Assembly (NCBI RefSeq): GCF_900188485.1 | Contig: NZ_FZPH01000002.1 | Location: 558,001-622,000, forward strand | DNA: 64,000 bases | Reading direction: 5' to 3' | Origin: Asanoa hainanensis | Lineage (GTDB): Bacteria; Actinomycetota; Actinomycetes; Mycobacteriales; Micromonosporaceae | In this document: positions 1 through 8,185 of the stretch, piece by piece | Layout of the letters: each line of letters opens with the position of its first letter | Numbering within the stretch: position 1 is the stretch's first letter | Made by a program: the position numbers and the translations under genes | Notes under the pieces: generated by a model | The model's database searches: none | Told to the model about the DNA's origin: nothing | The model's input: only the letters and a program-made list of their open reading frames with translations

Positions 1-233
1 AGGCCCCGCCGGTCGACCATGCGGCCGAGCAGCGGTGCGCCGACCGCCGCGCCGATCGTGGACGCGGTGGCGACCAGGCCCGCGGCGAAGTAGCCCCGGT
101 GGAGCTCCTCGACCACGTGCAGGGTCAGGGTCACGGCCGCGGCGACCGACGGGATGCGGGCCAGGATGGCGACGAGGATGAGCGGGCGGACGCCGGGCAG
201 TGCCAGGACGGACCGGTAGGGGGCGAGCCTCAC
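1..233 (-). CDS. MFS transporter, N-terminal part only (runs off the left edge)
   Basis: About 77 N-terminal codons are present. The GTG start overlaps the TGA of the nicotinamidase gene by four bases, so the two are translationally coupled. The translation has an alternating hydrophobic pattern (LPGVRPLILVAILARIPSV, then GYFAAGLVATASTIGAAVGA) followed by GRMVDRRG, which fits the first two helices and the conserved cytoplasmic loop 2-3 of a major facilitator superfamily exporter. The substrate cannot be told. Position after pncA might hint at a nicotinate-related substrate, but that is only inference. Confidence 0.6.
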   Translation of the reverse strand, partial: MRLAPYRSVLALPGVRPLILVAILARIPSVAAAVTLTLHVVEELHRGYFAAGLVATASTIGAAVGAPLLGRMVDRRG

Positions 234-811
234 GCGGGTTTGAGCACGGGACTGCCGACGAGCGTGACGCCCGCCTCGCGTAGTCGCTCGAGCGCGACCT
301 CGGTGGTCTCCGGCAGGACGCCGGCGGTGAGGTCGAGCAGCACGGTGGTCTTGAAGCCCAGGCGGGCCGCGTCGAGGCTGGTCGCCCGGACGCAGTGGTC
401 GGTGGCCAGACCCACCACCTCGACCTCGTCGACGTCGCGGTCGTGCAGCCAGGTCGCCATGCCGGCGCCGTCGTCGGTGTGGCCCTCGAAACCGCTGTAG
501 GCGGCCGCGTGCTGGCCCTTCTTGAAGACGGCCTCGATGCGGTCGGTCGCCAGGTTGGGGTGGAAGTCGGAGCCCGGCGTGCCGGCCACGGTGTGCGTGG
601 GCCAGGTGGTGACGTAGTCGGGGTGGTCGCTGAAGTGGGCGCCCGGGTCGACGTGGAAGTCCTTGGTGGCGATCACGTGCGCCCACCGGTCGGGCTGGCC
701 GGCCAGGGCGCGGGTGATCTCGGACGCCACGCCTGCCCCACCGGCCACGGCCAGCGTGCCACCTTCGCAGAAGTCGTTCTGCGTGTCGACGATGATCAGA
801 GCGCGGGTCAT
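230..811 (-). CDS. pncA: Nicotinamidase (isochorismatase-like hydrolase)
   Basis: Hydrolyses nicotinamide to nicotinate plus ammonia in the cytoplasm, the first step of NAD salvage. The 193-residue length is normal for PncA. The catalytic triad is visible: Asp9 in IIVDTQNDFCEGG, Lys98 in FKKGQ and Cys140 in GLATDHCVRAT. The metal-binding stretch KDFHVDPGAHFS is intact. It lies just downstream of pncB on the same strand (10 bp), so the two consecutive salvage enzymes sit together, although pncA also has its own -10 box (TAGTGT) exactly 13 bases before the ATG and may be transcribed leaderless. Assignment is secure. Confidence 0.93.
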   Translation of the reverse strand: MTRALIIVDTQNDFCEGGTLAVAGGAGVASEITRALAGQPDRWAHVIATKDFHVDPGAHFSDHPDYVTTWPTHTVAGTPGSDFHPNLATDRIEAVFKKGQHAAAYSGFEGHTDDGAGMATWLHDRDVDEVEVVGLATDHCVRATSLDAARLGFKTTVLLDLTAGVLPETTEVALERLREAGVTLVGSPVLKPA

Positions 812-818
812 GAGCAGA

Positions 819-824
819 ACACTA
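819..824 (-). promoter_or_regulatory. -10 box (TAGTGT) of pncA, leaderless type
   Basis: TAGTGT begins 13 bases before the ATG at 811, so the transcript would begin at the start codon. No Shine-Dalgarno sequence separates them. Confidence 0.5.
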
Positions 825-2108
825 ACTCGCGGGTACGACAGTGACCGGGACCGCCGGATCGCCCGCCGACAGCTTGAGCCCCTCCCACGGGATCGAGATC
901 AATCCCTGCCGCAGGTGCTCCCGGGAGTCGGCCAGCGACGGCAGGTCGACGGGCTCTCCGCCGACGACGTACGGGCGCTGGAGCAGCCGGTCGCCGGTGC
1001 GCTGCTCGGGCGCTCCCTGGGAGACCACGATCTCCTCGGTGGCCGTGCCGGTCGGCTTGTGGCGGCGTACCGCGGTCTTGCGCCCGCCGATCGTGGCCTT
1101 GTGTTCGGAGCGCTTCACCACCGGCCGCCCGTCGACCTCGACCAGCTTGTAGACCAGGCCGGCGGTCGGCGCGCCCGAGCCGGTGACCACGGACGTGCCG
1201 GCGCCGTAGATGTCGACGGGCTCGGCGGCGAGCGCGGCGATCGAGTACTCGTCGAGGTCCCCGGAAACGATGATCTTGGTCTCGGTGGCGCCCAGCGAGT
1301 CGAGCAGCTCGCGGGAGTGGTGGGCCAGCACGGAGAGGTCGCCCGAGTCGATCCGGATCGCCCGCAGGTCGGGCCCGGCCACCGCGATCGCGGTGCGGAT
1401 GCCCTGCGCGATGTCGTAGGTGTCGACGAGCAGCGTGGTGCTCTTGCCCAGCGCAGCGACCTGTGCGGCGAACGCCGTGGCCTCGTCGTCGTGCAGCAGC
1501 GTGAACGCGTGCGCGGCGGTGCCGGCGGTCGGGATCCCGTACCGCATGCCGGCGGCCAGGTTGGAGGTGGAGGAGAAGCCGGCCAGGTACGCGGCCCGCG
1601 TCGCGGCCACCGCCGCCTCCTCGTGCGCCCGGCGCGAGCCCATCTCGATCAGCGCCCGGCCGCGGGCAGCGGTGACCATGCGGGCCGCCGCCGCCGCGAT
1701 CGCGCTGTCGTGGTTGAGCACCGACAGGGCCAGTGTCTCCAACATCACGCACTCGACGAACGTCCCGGAGACGGTGAGGATCGGCGAGCCGGGGAAGAAC
1801 AGCTCGCCCTCGGCGTACCCCTCGATGTCGCCCTGGAAGCGGAAAGCGGCGAGCCAGGCGGCCGTCTGCTCGTCGACGACCGACCGTTCCAGCAGGTAGT
1901 CGATCTCCTCGGTGGAGAACCGGAACTCGCGGATCAGGTCGATCAGCCGCCCGGTGCCGGCGACCACGCCGTAGCGCCGGCCCGGTGGCAGTCGCCGCGC
2001 GAACACCTCGAAGACGGACTGCCGGTCGGCGGTGCCGTCCTTGAGCGCGGCACTGACCATCGTCAGCTCGTAGTGGTCGGTCAGCAAGGCGGGGTGGCCC
2101 ATGGTCAT
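822..2108 (-). CDS. pncB: Nicotinate phosphoribosyltransferase
   Basis: Joins nicotinate and PRPP to give nicotinate mononucleotide, using the product of the neighbouring PncA. The 428-residue protein shows the family N-terminus (LLTDHYELTMVSAAL), the FEVFARRLPPGRRYGV segment, and the phosphoribosyl-binding region IRIDSGDLSVLA. A -10 box TAGGGT ends six bases before the ATG, pointing to leaderless expression and fixing the start at MTMGHP. In Mycobacterium tuberculosis a pncB paralogue also lies next to clpS; here a LuxR regulator and a dynamin-like gene separate the two. Confidence 0.93.
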   Translation of the reverse strand: MTMGHPALLTDHYELTMVSAALKDGTADRQSVFEVFARRLPPGRRYGVVAGTGRLIDLIREFRFSTEEIDYLLERSVVDEQTAAWLAAFRFQGDIEGYAEGELFFPGSPILTVSGTFVECVMLETLALSVLNHDSAIAAAAARMVTAARGRALIEMGSRRAHEEAAVAATRAAYLAGFSSTSNLAAGMRYGIPTAGTAAHAFTLLHDDEATAFAAQVAALGKSTTLLVDTYDIAQGIRTAIAVAGPDLRAIRIDSGDLSVLAHHSRELLDSLGATETKIIVSGDLDEYSIAALAAEPVDIYGAGTSVVTGSGAPTAGLVYKLVEVDGRPVVKRSEHKATIGGRKTAVRRHKPTGTATEEIVVSQGAPEQRTGDRLLQRPYVVGGEPVDLPSLADSREHLRQGLISIPWEGLKLSAGDPAVPVTVVPAS

Positions 2109-2114
2109 CCCACC

Positions 2115-2120
2115 ACCCTA
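2115..2120 (-). promoter_or_regulatory. -10 box (TAGGGT) of pncB, leaderless type
   Basis: First T is 12 bases before the ATG at 2108; no room for a ribosome-binding site. Confidence 0.5.
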
Positions 2121-2132
2121 GGCCGGACACCG

Positions 2133-4793
2133 TCAGCTGTCGGGAACCATCCGCAATGCGGGGCCGAGCTCGCCCCGGCCCGCGACGCCGAGCTTCGCGT
2201 AGACGCGCTGGAGGTGGTTCTCGACCGTGCGCGTCGACAGGAAGAACTCGCTGGCGATGTCCCGGCTCGACACGCCGGACGCCGCCAACCGGGCGATCTG
2301 TCGCTCGCGGTCGGTCAGGGCGGGTCGGGACAACCCCAACGCGGGGGTACGGAGCATGTCGCAGTGACTGAGCAGCTCGCCCATCAGCCGCGTGGCGTTG
2401 GTGGCGTCGGCCGCCCGGGACTCGCGGAACCGGCCGGCGGCACCGGCGGCCGCCTCGGCCGCGTACACCCAGAGGCCCTTGGCCTTGAAGAAGTCGGCGG
2501 CGATCATCAGGTCGGAGCCGGACCGGCGGGCGGCCGCCTGGGCGTGCGCCGACATGATGCCTGGCAGGTCGCCGTCGAGCGTGCTGGCCAGCTCGGCGAG
2601 CCGGTCCGCGACGGTCTGGCCCGGATCATGGTCGTCCGGCCAGCGCAGTGCCTCGCCCGCCCGGCCCAACCGGACCAGGTCGTGCAGCGCCAGCACCTCG
2701 TGGCCCGCGAAGCCGTCGCCGCGGAGCCGCCAGACCAGCTCGCGGAGCACGTCGGCAGCGCCCGGCAGGTCGTCGCCGACGGCGAGGACGGCGGCCCGGG
2801 CCTGCTCGCGCCACGGGTAGAGGATCGCCATGATCGGCGAGTGCGCCTCGTCGGAGTCGGCCATCGCCGCGCGGGCCTCGTCGGCCTCGCCGCGCAGCGC
2901 GTGTGCCTGGGCCCGCTCGGCGTGGGCCAGCCCGGCGTAGATCCGGCTGGTCGCCAGCGCCGCGCAGGCCTGCAGGCTGGTGCGCAGCGCCTCGCTGGTC
3001 TGGCCGCGCAGGCGGGCCGCCTGGGCACGCAGGATCGCCAGGTAGCCGGAGCCGAGCCGGAAGTCGCCGGCGTCGGCCAGGTCGGCGAACTCGTCGGCGA
3101 CGATCGCGTCGATGCCGGCCAGGTCACCGGCGATCGCCAGCCGGGTGCCGCGGGCCAGCTCGAGGGCGAGCTGGAGGTAGGGCATGTCGGTGCGCCACAG
3201 CGGCGCGTCGGCCTGCACGCTGGCCACCGCGCGCTCGCTGGCCCGCGCCTCACCCTGCGCCGCCTGGAGGTGGGCGATCATGCACTGCGCGAGGCCGCGG
3301 GCGGAGACCGGCGCGGCCGGGCGGTCGAGGATCGAGCGGGCGATCCGCAGCGCCTCGGCCGTCTCCAGCTTGTGCAGCCGCATGATCGCCTCGAACGACC
3401 GGACCCGGGCCTGGTCGGCCGGGTCGGGCAGGGCCTTGGCCTCGACGGCCAGCTCGTCGGGCGTCGACTCGCGGGAAAGGCCCCAGTTGCGGACGAGGCC
3501 GCGGACCACGAGCCAGCGCGCCCGGAGGTGGTTGGACGTGGCGTGCTCGTCGACAGAGTCGAGCACGGTGAGCGCCTCGGCGGGCTGGTCGCCGAACATC
3601 ATCATCGTGGCGAGCAGCTCGGCCGCGCCGAACCCGCCACCCGCGTCGAGTGCGGCCCGGGCCAGCCGCGTGGCCAGCGGCACGTCGAAACCGGCGAACG
3701 CCTGCGCGCCGGCCATCAGCAGCTGCATCGGGTCCTGCGCGGTGCCCGAATCGAGCCGCCAGACCGCGACCCGCATCAGGTCGTCGCGGCGCCGGGCGCC
3801 GACGTCTTCGACCAGGTCGGCGAGCTGTGCCTCGAGCCGGCGCTTGCGGGTCACGGGGCAGCGCCGGCGGACCACCTCGCCGTAGAGCGGGTGGGAGAGC
3901 CGGACGTTCGACCGGCGGTCGCTCTCGACCACCCGGATCAGCTGGCGCTCCTCGGCGATCTCGACATCGGCCGCGTCGGTCGCCTTGATCAGCAGGTCGA
4001 TGCCGATCGGCTCGCCGAGCGCGGCGAGCTCGACCACCGTGCGTACGCCCGGCGTGAGCTGCCCGATCCGGGTGTCGATCAGGTCGGTCAGGCTGGGTGC
4101 GAGCTCGAGCCGGCCCGTCCACCGGTGCACACCGAACGACTTGGTGAACTCGCCCGCCTGCTTGGCCGCCAGCACGAGCTCGCGGAGCAGCAGGGCGTTG
4201 CCCTCGGAAAGGCGCCACAGCCGATCCGCGCTGGCGTTGTCGACGTTGCCCTCGAGCATCTGCACGAGCAGCAGGTTGGTGTCGTCGACGGACATCGGCT
4301 CGATCTCGACCAGCTCGACCAGGTCGTCGGTCCACAGTGCGCGGATCGGGTGCGGGAACTGCTCGCCGCTGCGCAAGGTGGCCAGCACGGTCGCGCCCTC
4401 GTCGCGGGCCATCAGGTAGACCAGCGCGGCCGACGACGGGTCGAGCAGGTGTGCGTCGTCGATCGCGAGCACGATCGGGCGACCGGCGGCCTGCTGGTTG
4501 AGCGCCTCGACGGCCCAGCGCAACAGGCCCGCCGCGGTCAGGCCCGGTGGCTGGTCGGTGGGCAGCACCTGGGCCAGCCCGCCGAACGGAAGCGAGGCGG
4601 TCGCGATGTTGGCCGAGGCGGTCCAGACGGCCAGTCGATCAGTGGGAAGCTGGGAGACTCCCTCGCGGAGCAGGCGGCTCTTGCCGATGCCCGCACTGCC
4701 ACTAAATATGAGGCCTCTTCCACTTCCGTCAGTGGCGGTCGAGATGAGACGGTTGAGCTCTGCGGCACGGCCGACAAATCTCCACGGACTCAT
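2133..4793 (-). CDS. LAL-type large ATP-binding LuxR transcriptional regulator
   Basis: A STAND-type ATPase regulator of 886 residues when started at MSPWRFVGRAAEL, the usual beginning of this family; a longer open frame exists upstream but has no similarity. Walker A is visible in FSGSAGIGKSRLL near residue 35 and Walker B in IVLAIDDAHLLD near residue 110. A long helical repeat region follows. The C-terminus is a LuxR helix-turn-helix (ALTDRERQIARLAASGVSSRDIA, then STRTVENHLQRVYAKLGV). It probably binds DNA after sensing a ligand through the central repeats. It is divergent from the dynamin-like gene, so it may control that gene or itself; the target is unknown. Confidence 0.85.
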   Translation of the reverse strand: MSPWRFVGRAAELNRLISTATDGSGRGLIFSGSAGIGKSRLLREGVSQLPTDRLAVWTASANIATASLPFGGLAQVLPTDQPPGLTAAGLLRWAVEALNQQAAGRPIVLAIDDAHLLDPSSAALVYLMARDEGATVLATLRSGEQFPHPIRALWTDDLVELVEIEPMSVDDTNLLLVQMLEGNVDNASADRLWRLSEGNALLLRELVLAAKQAGEFTKSFGVHRWTGRLELAPSLTDLIDTRIGQLTPGVRTVVELAALGEPIGIDLLIKATDAADVEIAEERQLIRVVESDRRSNVRLSHPLYGEVVRRRCPVTRKRRLEAQLADLVEDVGARRRDDLMRVAVWRLDSGTAQDPMQLLMAGAQAFAGFDVPLATRLARAALDAGGGFGAAELLATMMMFGDQPAEALTVLDSVDEHATSNHLRARWLVVRGLVRNWGLSRESTPDELAVEAKALPDPADQARVRSFEAIMRLHKLETAEALRIARSILDRPAAPVSARGLAQCMIAHLQAAQGEARASERAVASVQADAPLWRTDMPYLQLALELARGTRLAIAGDLAGIDAIVADEFADLADAGDFRLGSGYLAILRAQAARLRGQTSEALRTSLQACAALATSRIYAGLAHAERAQAHALRGEADEARAAMADSDEAHSPIMAILYPWREQARAAVLAVGDDLPGAADVLRELVWRLRGDGFAGHEVLALHDLVRLGRAGEALRWPDDHDPGQTVADRLAELASTLDGDLPGIMSAHAQAAARRSGSDLMIAADFFKAKGLWVYAAEAAAGAAGRFRESRAADATNATRLMGELLSHCDMLRTPALGLSRPALTDRERQIARLAASGVSSRDIASEFFLSTRTVENHLQRVYAKLGVAGRGELGPALRMVPDS

Positions 4794-4847
4794 CACCGCA
4801 GCATATAGAGAGTAATGGCGATGGGTACTCCCCGTAACGGGTTGAAG

Positions 4848-4878
4848 TTGAGTAGCCCGCGAAGTCGGCATTGAGTAG
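4848..4878. promoter_or_regulatory. Direct repeat TTGAGTAG (two copies, 23 bp apart) in the divergent region
   Basis: TTGAGTAG occurs at 4848-4855 and again at 4871-4878, about two helical turns apart, in the 187-bp region between the LAL regulator and the dynamin-like gene. A short palindrome CCCGT-A-ACGGG lies beside it (about 4831-4841). Paired sites on one helix face are typical of regulator binding, but nothing ties them to a particular protein. Confidence 0.3.
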
Positions 4879-4980
4879 TGGCGCACCTGTCATGTTAGGT
4901 GGCGGTTCGCATAGCGTTCCGGTGCTCAATGGAACGCGGACGGTGATCGCCCGCGCGCAGTCGGACCAGGAGGCGCAGGC

Positions 4981-6543
4981 ATGGGCTCAGACACGCTCGA
5001 TCGGCTGACCGGGGCAGAGGTCATCTCCCTGCCGCTGCAGCGGCGCGCCGGCCGGATGGGTGGTCCCGAGCTCGAGCCGATCCCGGACGAGCCGATGGCC
5101 GTCGTGGCCCTCGGTGCCCGCGGCAGCGGCCGCAGCGACGTGGTCGCCGCTCTGGTCGGCTCCGTCGGCCCGCTGCTCGACGTGCCGGCCGCCAGCTACC
5201 TCGTGGTCCACCACGGCCACGGCAAGGACATCTGCTCCTACCTGCCCGGCGCGCGCAAGGCACACCCGTTCCGCACGATCGCGCCGGTCGACGAGCCGGC
5301 CGCGGCCCGCCCGCCGCGCCGGGTCGAGCTCACCCTGCCCGACCCGCTGCTGCGCCACTTCGCCCTCGTCGACGCCCCCGACACCGAGACCCTCGGCGTC
5401 GCCGGCAGCCGGGTCCTGCACGACGCCGTCGAGCGCGGCGGCGCGGTGATGTACGTGCTGAGCGCCGGCCAACTGCCCGGCCGCTTCGAGCTCGACATCC
5501 TCGGCGAGGTCGCGCACACCAACGCCGCGGTCTTCTTCGTCGTCACGCCGCGCGCCGACGGCACCTGGTTCGCCGCGGCGCCCGCTCTCAGCACCGACGC
5601 GCTCGACGAGCTCGACCTGCTCGCGCTGGGCGAGATCGCGCCCGGCCTCGGCGACGACGACCCGGCCGCCGGTGCGGTCGAGGCGCAGCGGCTCGCGATC
5701 GCCACCGCCATCCCGGCGCTGGCCGACGCGCCCTGGTTCGCGGTCGACCCGGCCGCCGGCGACACCGCCTTCCTGCGCCGCGCGCTCACCGAGTGGGCGG
5801 CCGACGAGGGCATGAGTCGCGCCAGCAGCAACCCGCCGGTGCCGCCGAACGCGATGCGCACCGTCCGGGTCGCCGAGGGCATCCACGAGTCCGACTGGGC
5901 CGAGCGACTAGAGACGGCCGCGCGCACCGAGACGCAGCTCGTCCGGCAGCGCCTGGCCATCGAACTCGCCAACATCCACCTGCGCTGCGTCCAGGAGATC
6001 GTCTTCGGCACCGGCCCGGCCGGGCTGCCCGAGACGCTCGACCGCGAGATGCACGCGCTGTCGCTCAAGGCCGTCGCCGAGTGCGACGCGACCGTCGACC
6101 ACCTGCTCAAGGAGTCGGTCACCCAGGTCTTCGGCGCCGAGCCCGACGAGGGCGTCCGGCGCCGGGTGGCGGCGGGCGTCCGCCGCGCGCTCGCCGACGA
6201 CCGCAACGCCCGCGACCTCGACAAGGTCCTGCTGATCACGAGCACCGCCGGGGTGGCCACGGTCGCCGGCGGCGGCGCGGTGGCCGGGCTGGCGGCCTAC
6301 CCGGTCGAGGTCGGCCGCACGATCCTCCCGTCGGTGGGCGTCGGGCTGGCCGGCGGCTGCTACGGGCAGTGGCGCACGGCCGGCGCCGCCGACACCAACC
6401 GGGCCCGCTCCTGGGCGCAGCGGTCGATCCGCGGAGTCGAGCTCGAGCTCCTCCGCGAGGTCTCCCGCCGCCTCGACGCGACCCACCGGGCGCTCAACGG
6501 GGTGCTCGCGGAAGCGATCGACCACGGGATTTTGCTGGCATAG
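4981..6543 (+). CDS. Dynamin-like GTPase-fold protein with membrane segment, degenerate motifs
   Basis: A 520-residue protein with no close family I can name. Residues about 43-55 (VVALGARGSGRSDVVAAL) look like a P-loop where the usual G-K-S/T is G-R-S. FALVDAPDTETLG (about 130) sits where switch II DxxG is expected, and VFFVVTPRADG where a dynamin or Era-type GTPase carries (N/T)KxD. A hydrophobic stretch near residues 415-460 (ITSTAGVATVAGGGAVAGLAAY) could insert in or cross the membrane, as in bacterial dynamin-like proteins. A GGAGG ribosome-binding site precedes the ATG. Because key GTPase residues are altered, nucleotide hydrolysis is doubtful. The stop codon touches a large inverted repeat. 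Confidence 0.55.
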   Translation: MGSDTLDRLTGAEVISLPLQRRAGRMGGPELEPIPDEPMAVVALGARGSGRSDVVAALVGSVGPLLDVPAASYLVVHHGHGKDICSYLPGARKAHPFRTIAPVDEPAAARPPRRVELTLPDPLLRHFALVDAPDTETLGVAGSRVLHDAVERGGAVMYVLSAGQLPGRFELDILGEVAHTNAAVFFVVTPRADGTWFAAAPALSTDALDELDLLALGEIAPGLGDDDPAAGAVEAQRLAIATAIPALADAPWFAVDPAAGDTAFLRRALTEWAADEGMSRASSNPPVPPNAMRTVRVAEGIHESDWAERLETAARTETQLVRQRLAIELANIHLRCVQEIVFGTGPAGLPETLDREMHALSLKAVAECDATVDHLLKESVTQVFGAEPDEGVRRRVAAGVRRALADDRNARDLDKVLLITSTAGVATVAGGGAVAGLAAYPVEVGRTILPSVGVGLAGGCYGQWRTAGAADTNRARSWAQRSIRGVELELLREVSRRLDATHRALNGVLAEAIDHGILLA

Positions 6544-6704
6544 GCGCTGTTTCATGACTGGGGTCGAGGCGAGGCGGAGTTCAGGTGTTGTCTGGGTGTG
6601 CGGTGGCTTTGCCCGGATACCGGTGTTGTATCCGGGTAAAGCCACCGTGCGGCCAGGCGGCACCTGGGCCCGACGCAGCCCGGCCCCAGTCATGAAACAG
6701 CGCC
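6543..6704. repeat. Nested inverted repeat, MITE-like (21-bp perfect termini plus inner hairpin)
   Basis: GGCGCTGTTTCATGACTGGGG at 6543-6563 is perfectly repeated in inverse orientation at 6684-6704. Inside, 6601-6619 pairs with 6629-6647 (19 positions, one G-T pair) around a 9-base loop. The 162-bp element begins on the last base of the preceding stop codon and ends about 80 bases before clpS. It has no coding capacity. It may be a non-autonomous mobile repeat or a large terminator. Confidence 0.7.
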
Positions 6705-6774
6705 TTTCCGCAGCCCACGACAGATGAGGGCTATTGGGGCGCATGTGGCGGTCGTCGGTGCGTCGATTTGCTCG

Positions 6775-6780
6775 TACGAT
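6775..6780 (+). promoter_or_regulatory. -10 box (TACGAT) of clpS, leaderless type
   Basis: First T lies 12 bases before the GTG at 6787. This decides the start against the longer in-frame ATG at 6724. Confidence 0.5.
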
Positions 6781-6786
6781 GGCGGT

Positions 6787-7077
6787 GTGGCAGCCCCGCA
6801 GACGACTCCCGTGCAGTCGCCGGACGTCGAGACCCTGCCGGCAACCGACCGTCCGTGGATCACTGTTGTCCACGATGACCCGGTCAACCTGATGACCTAT
6901 GTGACCTGGGTGTTCCAGAAGCAGTTCGGCTACACCTTCGACAAGGCCCAGTCCCTCATGCTCGATGTGCACAACAAGGGCCGCGCCGCGGTTTCGCACG
7001 GTGCCCGCGAGCGGATGGAATACGACGCGTCGTGCCTGCACGGTTACGGCCTGTGGGCGACGGTCGAGCAGCCCTGA
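6787..7077 (+). CDS. clpS: ATP-dependent Clp protease adaptor ClpS
   Basis: Delivers N-degron substrates to ClpC/ClpP. From the GTG at 6787 the protein is 96 residues, normal for ClpS. The fold signature is clear: [25 protein letters not shown], where the DDPVN and Met residues form the N-degron pocket, followed by [18 protein letters not shown]. The start is set by a -10 box immediately upstream and by loss of similarity before this point. It heads the conserved actinobacterial order clpS, DUF2017, mec, cysO, cysM. Confidence 0.93.
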   Translation: MAAPQTTPVQSPDVETLPATDRPWITVVHDDPVNLMTYVTWVFQKQFGYTFDKAQSLMLDVHNKGRAAVSHGARERMEYDASCLHGYGLWATVEQP

Positions 7078-7080
7078 CCC

Positions 7081-7575
7081 ATGTTCCGGCGCTATGGAAA
7101 ACACTGTGTGGCGACCTTCGCCCCCGACGAGGTTCGGGTGCTGCGAAAGGTCGCGACCGAGGTCGTCGGCCTGCTGACCGACGGGTTCGACCACGGCGAC
7201 CCGGTGGTCGACCGGCTCTTCCCCGACGTCTACCCGACCAACAGCGACGACTCGGCCGAGTTCCGGCGCTTCACCGAGGGCGACCTCAAGACGGGCAAGA
7301 TCGACGCGGCCGGCGCCATCCTGGCCGCGCTGCCCAGCAGCTCCGGCGGTGAGGTCCGGCTCGACGAGGAGGCCGCCGAGGCCTGGCTGCGGGCGCTCAA
7401 CGACGCCCGGCTGGCGATGGGCGTCCGGCTCGACATCAGCGCCGAGACCGACCTCGGCGAGGAGCTCGACGACGCGGTGCTGTCCGACCCCTCGTCCTCC
7501 CGGGTCTTCCAGCTCTCCGTTTACGCGTACCTGGGATATCTCCAGGAATCGTTGCTCACCGCACTCACGGAGTGA
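7081..7575 (+). CDS. DUF2017 family protein
   Basis: A 164-residue protein starting three bases after the clpS stop. MFRRYGKHCVATFAPDEVRVLRK and the acidic middle part match the DUF2017 family, which is encoded beside clpS in many actinobacteria (the Rv1332 position in M. tuberculosis). Its role is not established; the constant neighbourhood suggests a link to ClpS-dependent proteolysis or to the CysO pathway. No membrane segment or signal peptide is visible. Confidence 0.8.
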   Translation: MFRRYGKHCVATFAPDEVRVLRKVATEVVGLLTDGFDHGDPVVDRLFPDVYPTNSDDSAEFRRFTEGDLKTGKIDAAGAILAALPSSSGGEVRLDEEAAEAWLRALNDARLAMGVRLDISAETDLGEELDDAVLSDPSSSRVFQLSVYAYLGYLQESLLTALTE

Positions 7576-7620
7576 CCATCGTGACCGCGACCACGTCCCG
7601 GCACAGGCCACGCAGACGGT

Positions 7621-7626
7621 AAGCTT
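7621..7626 (+). promoter_or_regulatory. -10 box (TAAGCT) of mec, internal operon promoter
   Basis: TAAGCT lies 12-13 bases before the GTG start of mec, in the 57-bp gap after the DUF2017 gene. It would let mec-cysO-cysM be transcribed apart from clpS. Confidence 0.45.
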
Positions 7627-7632
7627 GGGTAC

Positions 7633-8124
7633 GTGCTGAGCATCGACCGGTCGATCATCGACGCGATCATCGCCCACGCACGCCGCGACCATCCCGACGA
7701 GGCGTGCGGCGTGGTCGCCGGCCCGGCGGGCAGCGACAAGCCGGTCCGCCTCATCCCCATGGACAACGCGGCCCGGTCGATGACGTTCTACGAGTTCGAC
7801 TCGATGGAGCAGCTCCGGGTCTGGCGCGAGATGGACGACAACGACGAAGAGCCGGTCGTCATCTACCACTCGCACACCGCGACCGAGGCCTACCCGTCGC
7901 GCACCGACGTCTCCTTCGCAGGCGAGCCCGGCGCCCACTACCTACTGGTCTCGACGCGCGAGCCGGATTCGGAAGAGCTGCGCTCCTACCGCATCGTCGA
8001 CGGTGTCGTAACCGAAGAGCCGGTCCGGATCGTTGAGCCCACCGTGGATCCGCACGCCGTCCAGTCATACATGTTCGGGCAGAGCCCGACGACGGTCGAC
8101 TACGAGTGTTCGCCCGGCCGCTGA
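7633..8124 (+). CDS. mec: Mec, JAMM/MPN+ metalloprotease acting on CysO
   Basis: A zinc peptidase that in M. tuberculosis releases cysteine from the CysO-cysteine adduct. All JAMM residues are present: Glu in DEACGVVAG, then H-S-H with the downstream S-x-x-D in YHSHTATEAYPSRTDVSF. The 163-residue length is close to the mycobacterial protein. The GTG start is supported by a -10 box just upstream. In this genome it may have a second task, because the adjacent CysO carries residues beyond its di-glycine that would have to be removed. Confidence 0.9.
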   Translation: MLSIDRSIIDAIIAHARRDHPDEACGVVAGPAGSDKPVRLIPMDNAARSMTFYEFDSMEQLRVWREMDDNDEEPVVIYHSHTATEAYPSRTDVSFAGEPGAHYLLVSTREPDSEELRSYRIVDGVVTEEPVRIVEPTVDPHAVQSYMFGQSPTTVDYECSPGR

Positions 8125-8185
8125 CCCCCGCTGCCGTCCGACCATCCGTCCGTCGTTCTTCTCGTTCTTCCCAGGAGCACTGATC

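Noticed and set aside
663-4808. A 1381-codon open frame on the plus strand
   Set aside because: It is antisense to pncB and the LAL regulator, has Arg/Gly/Gln-rich composition typical of reverse-complement GC-rich genes, and no domain. The opposite strand encodes two clear proteins.
5908-7938. A 676-codon minus-strand open frame across clpS, DUF2017 and mec
   Set aside because: Runs antisense through three conserved genes and the inverted repeat; no domain seen.
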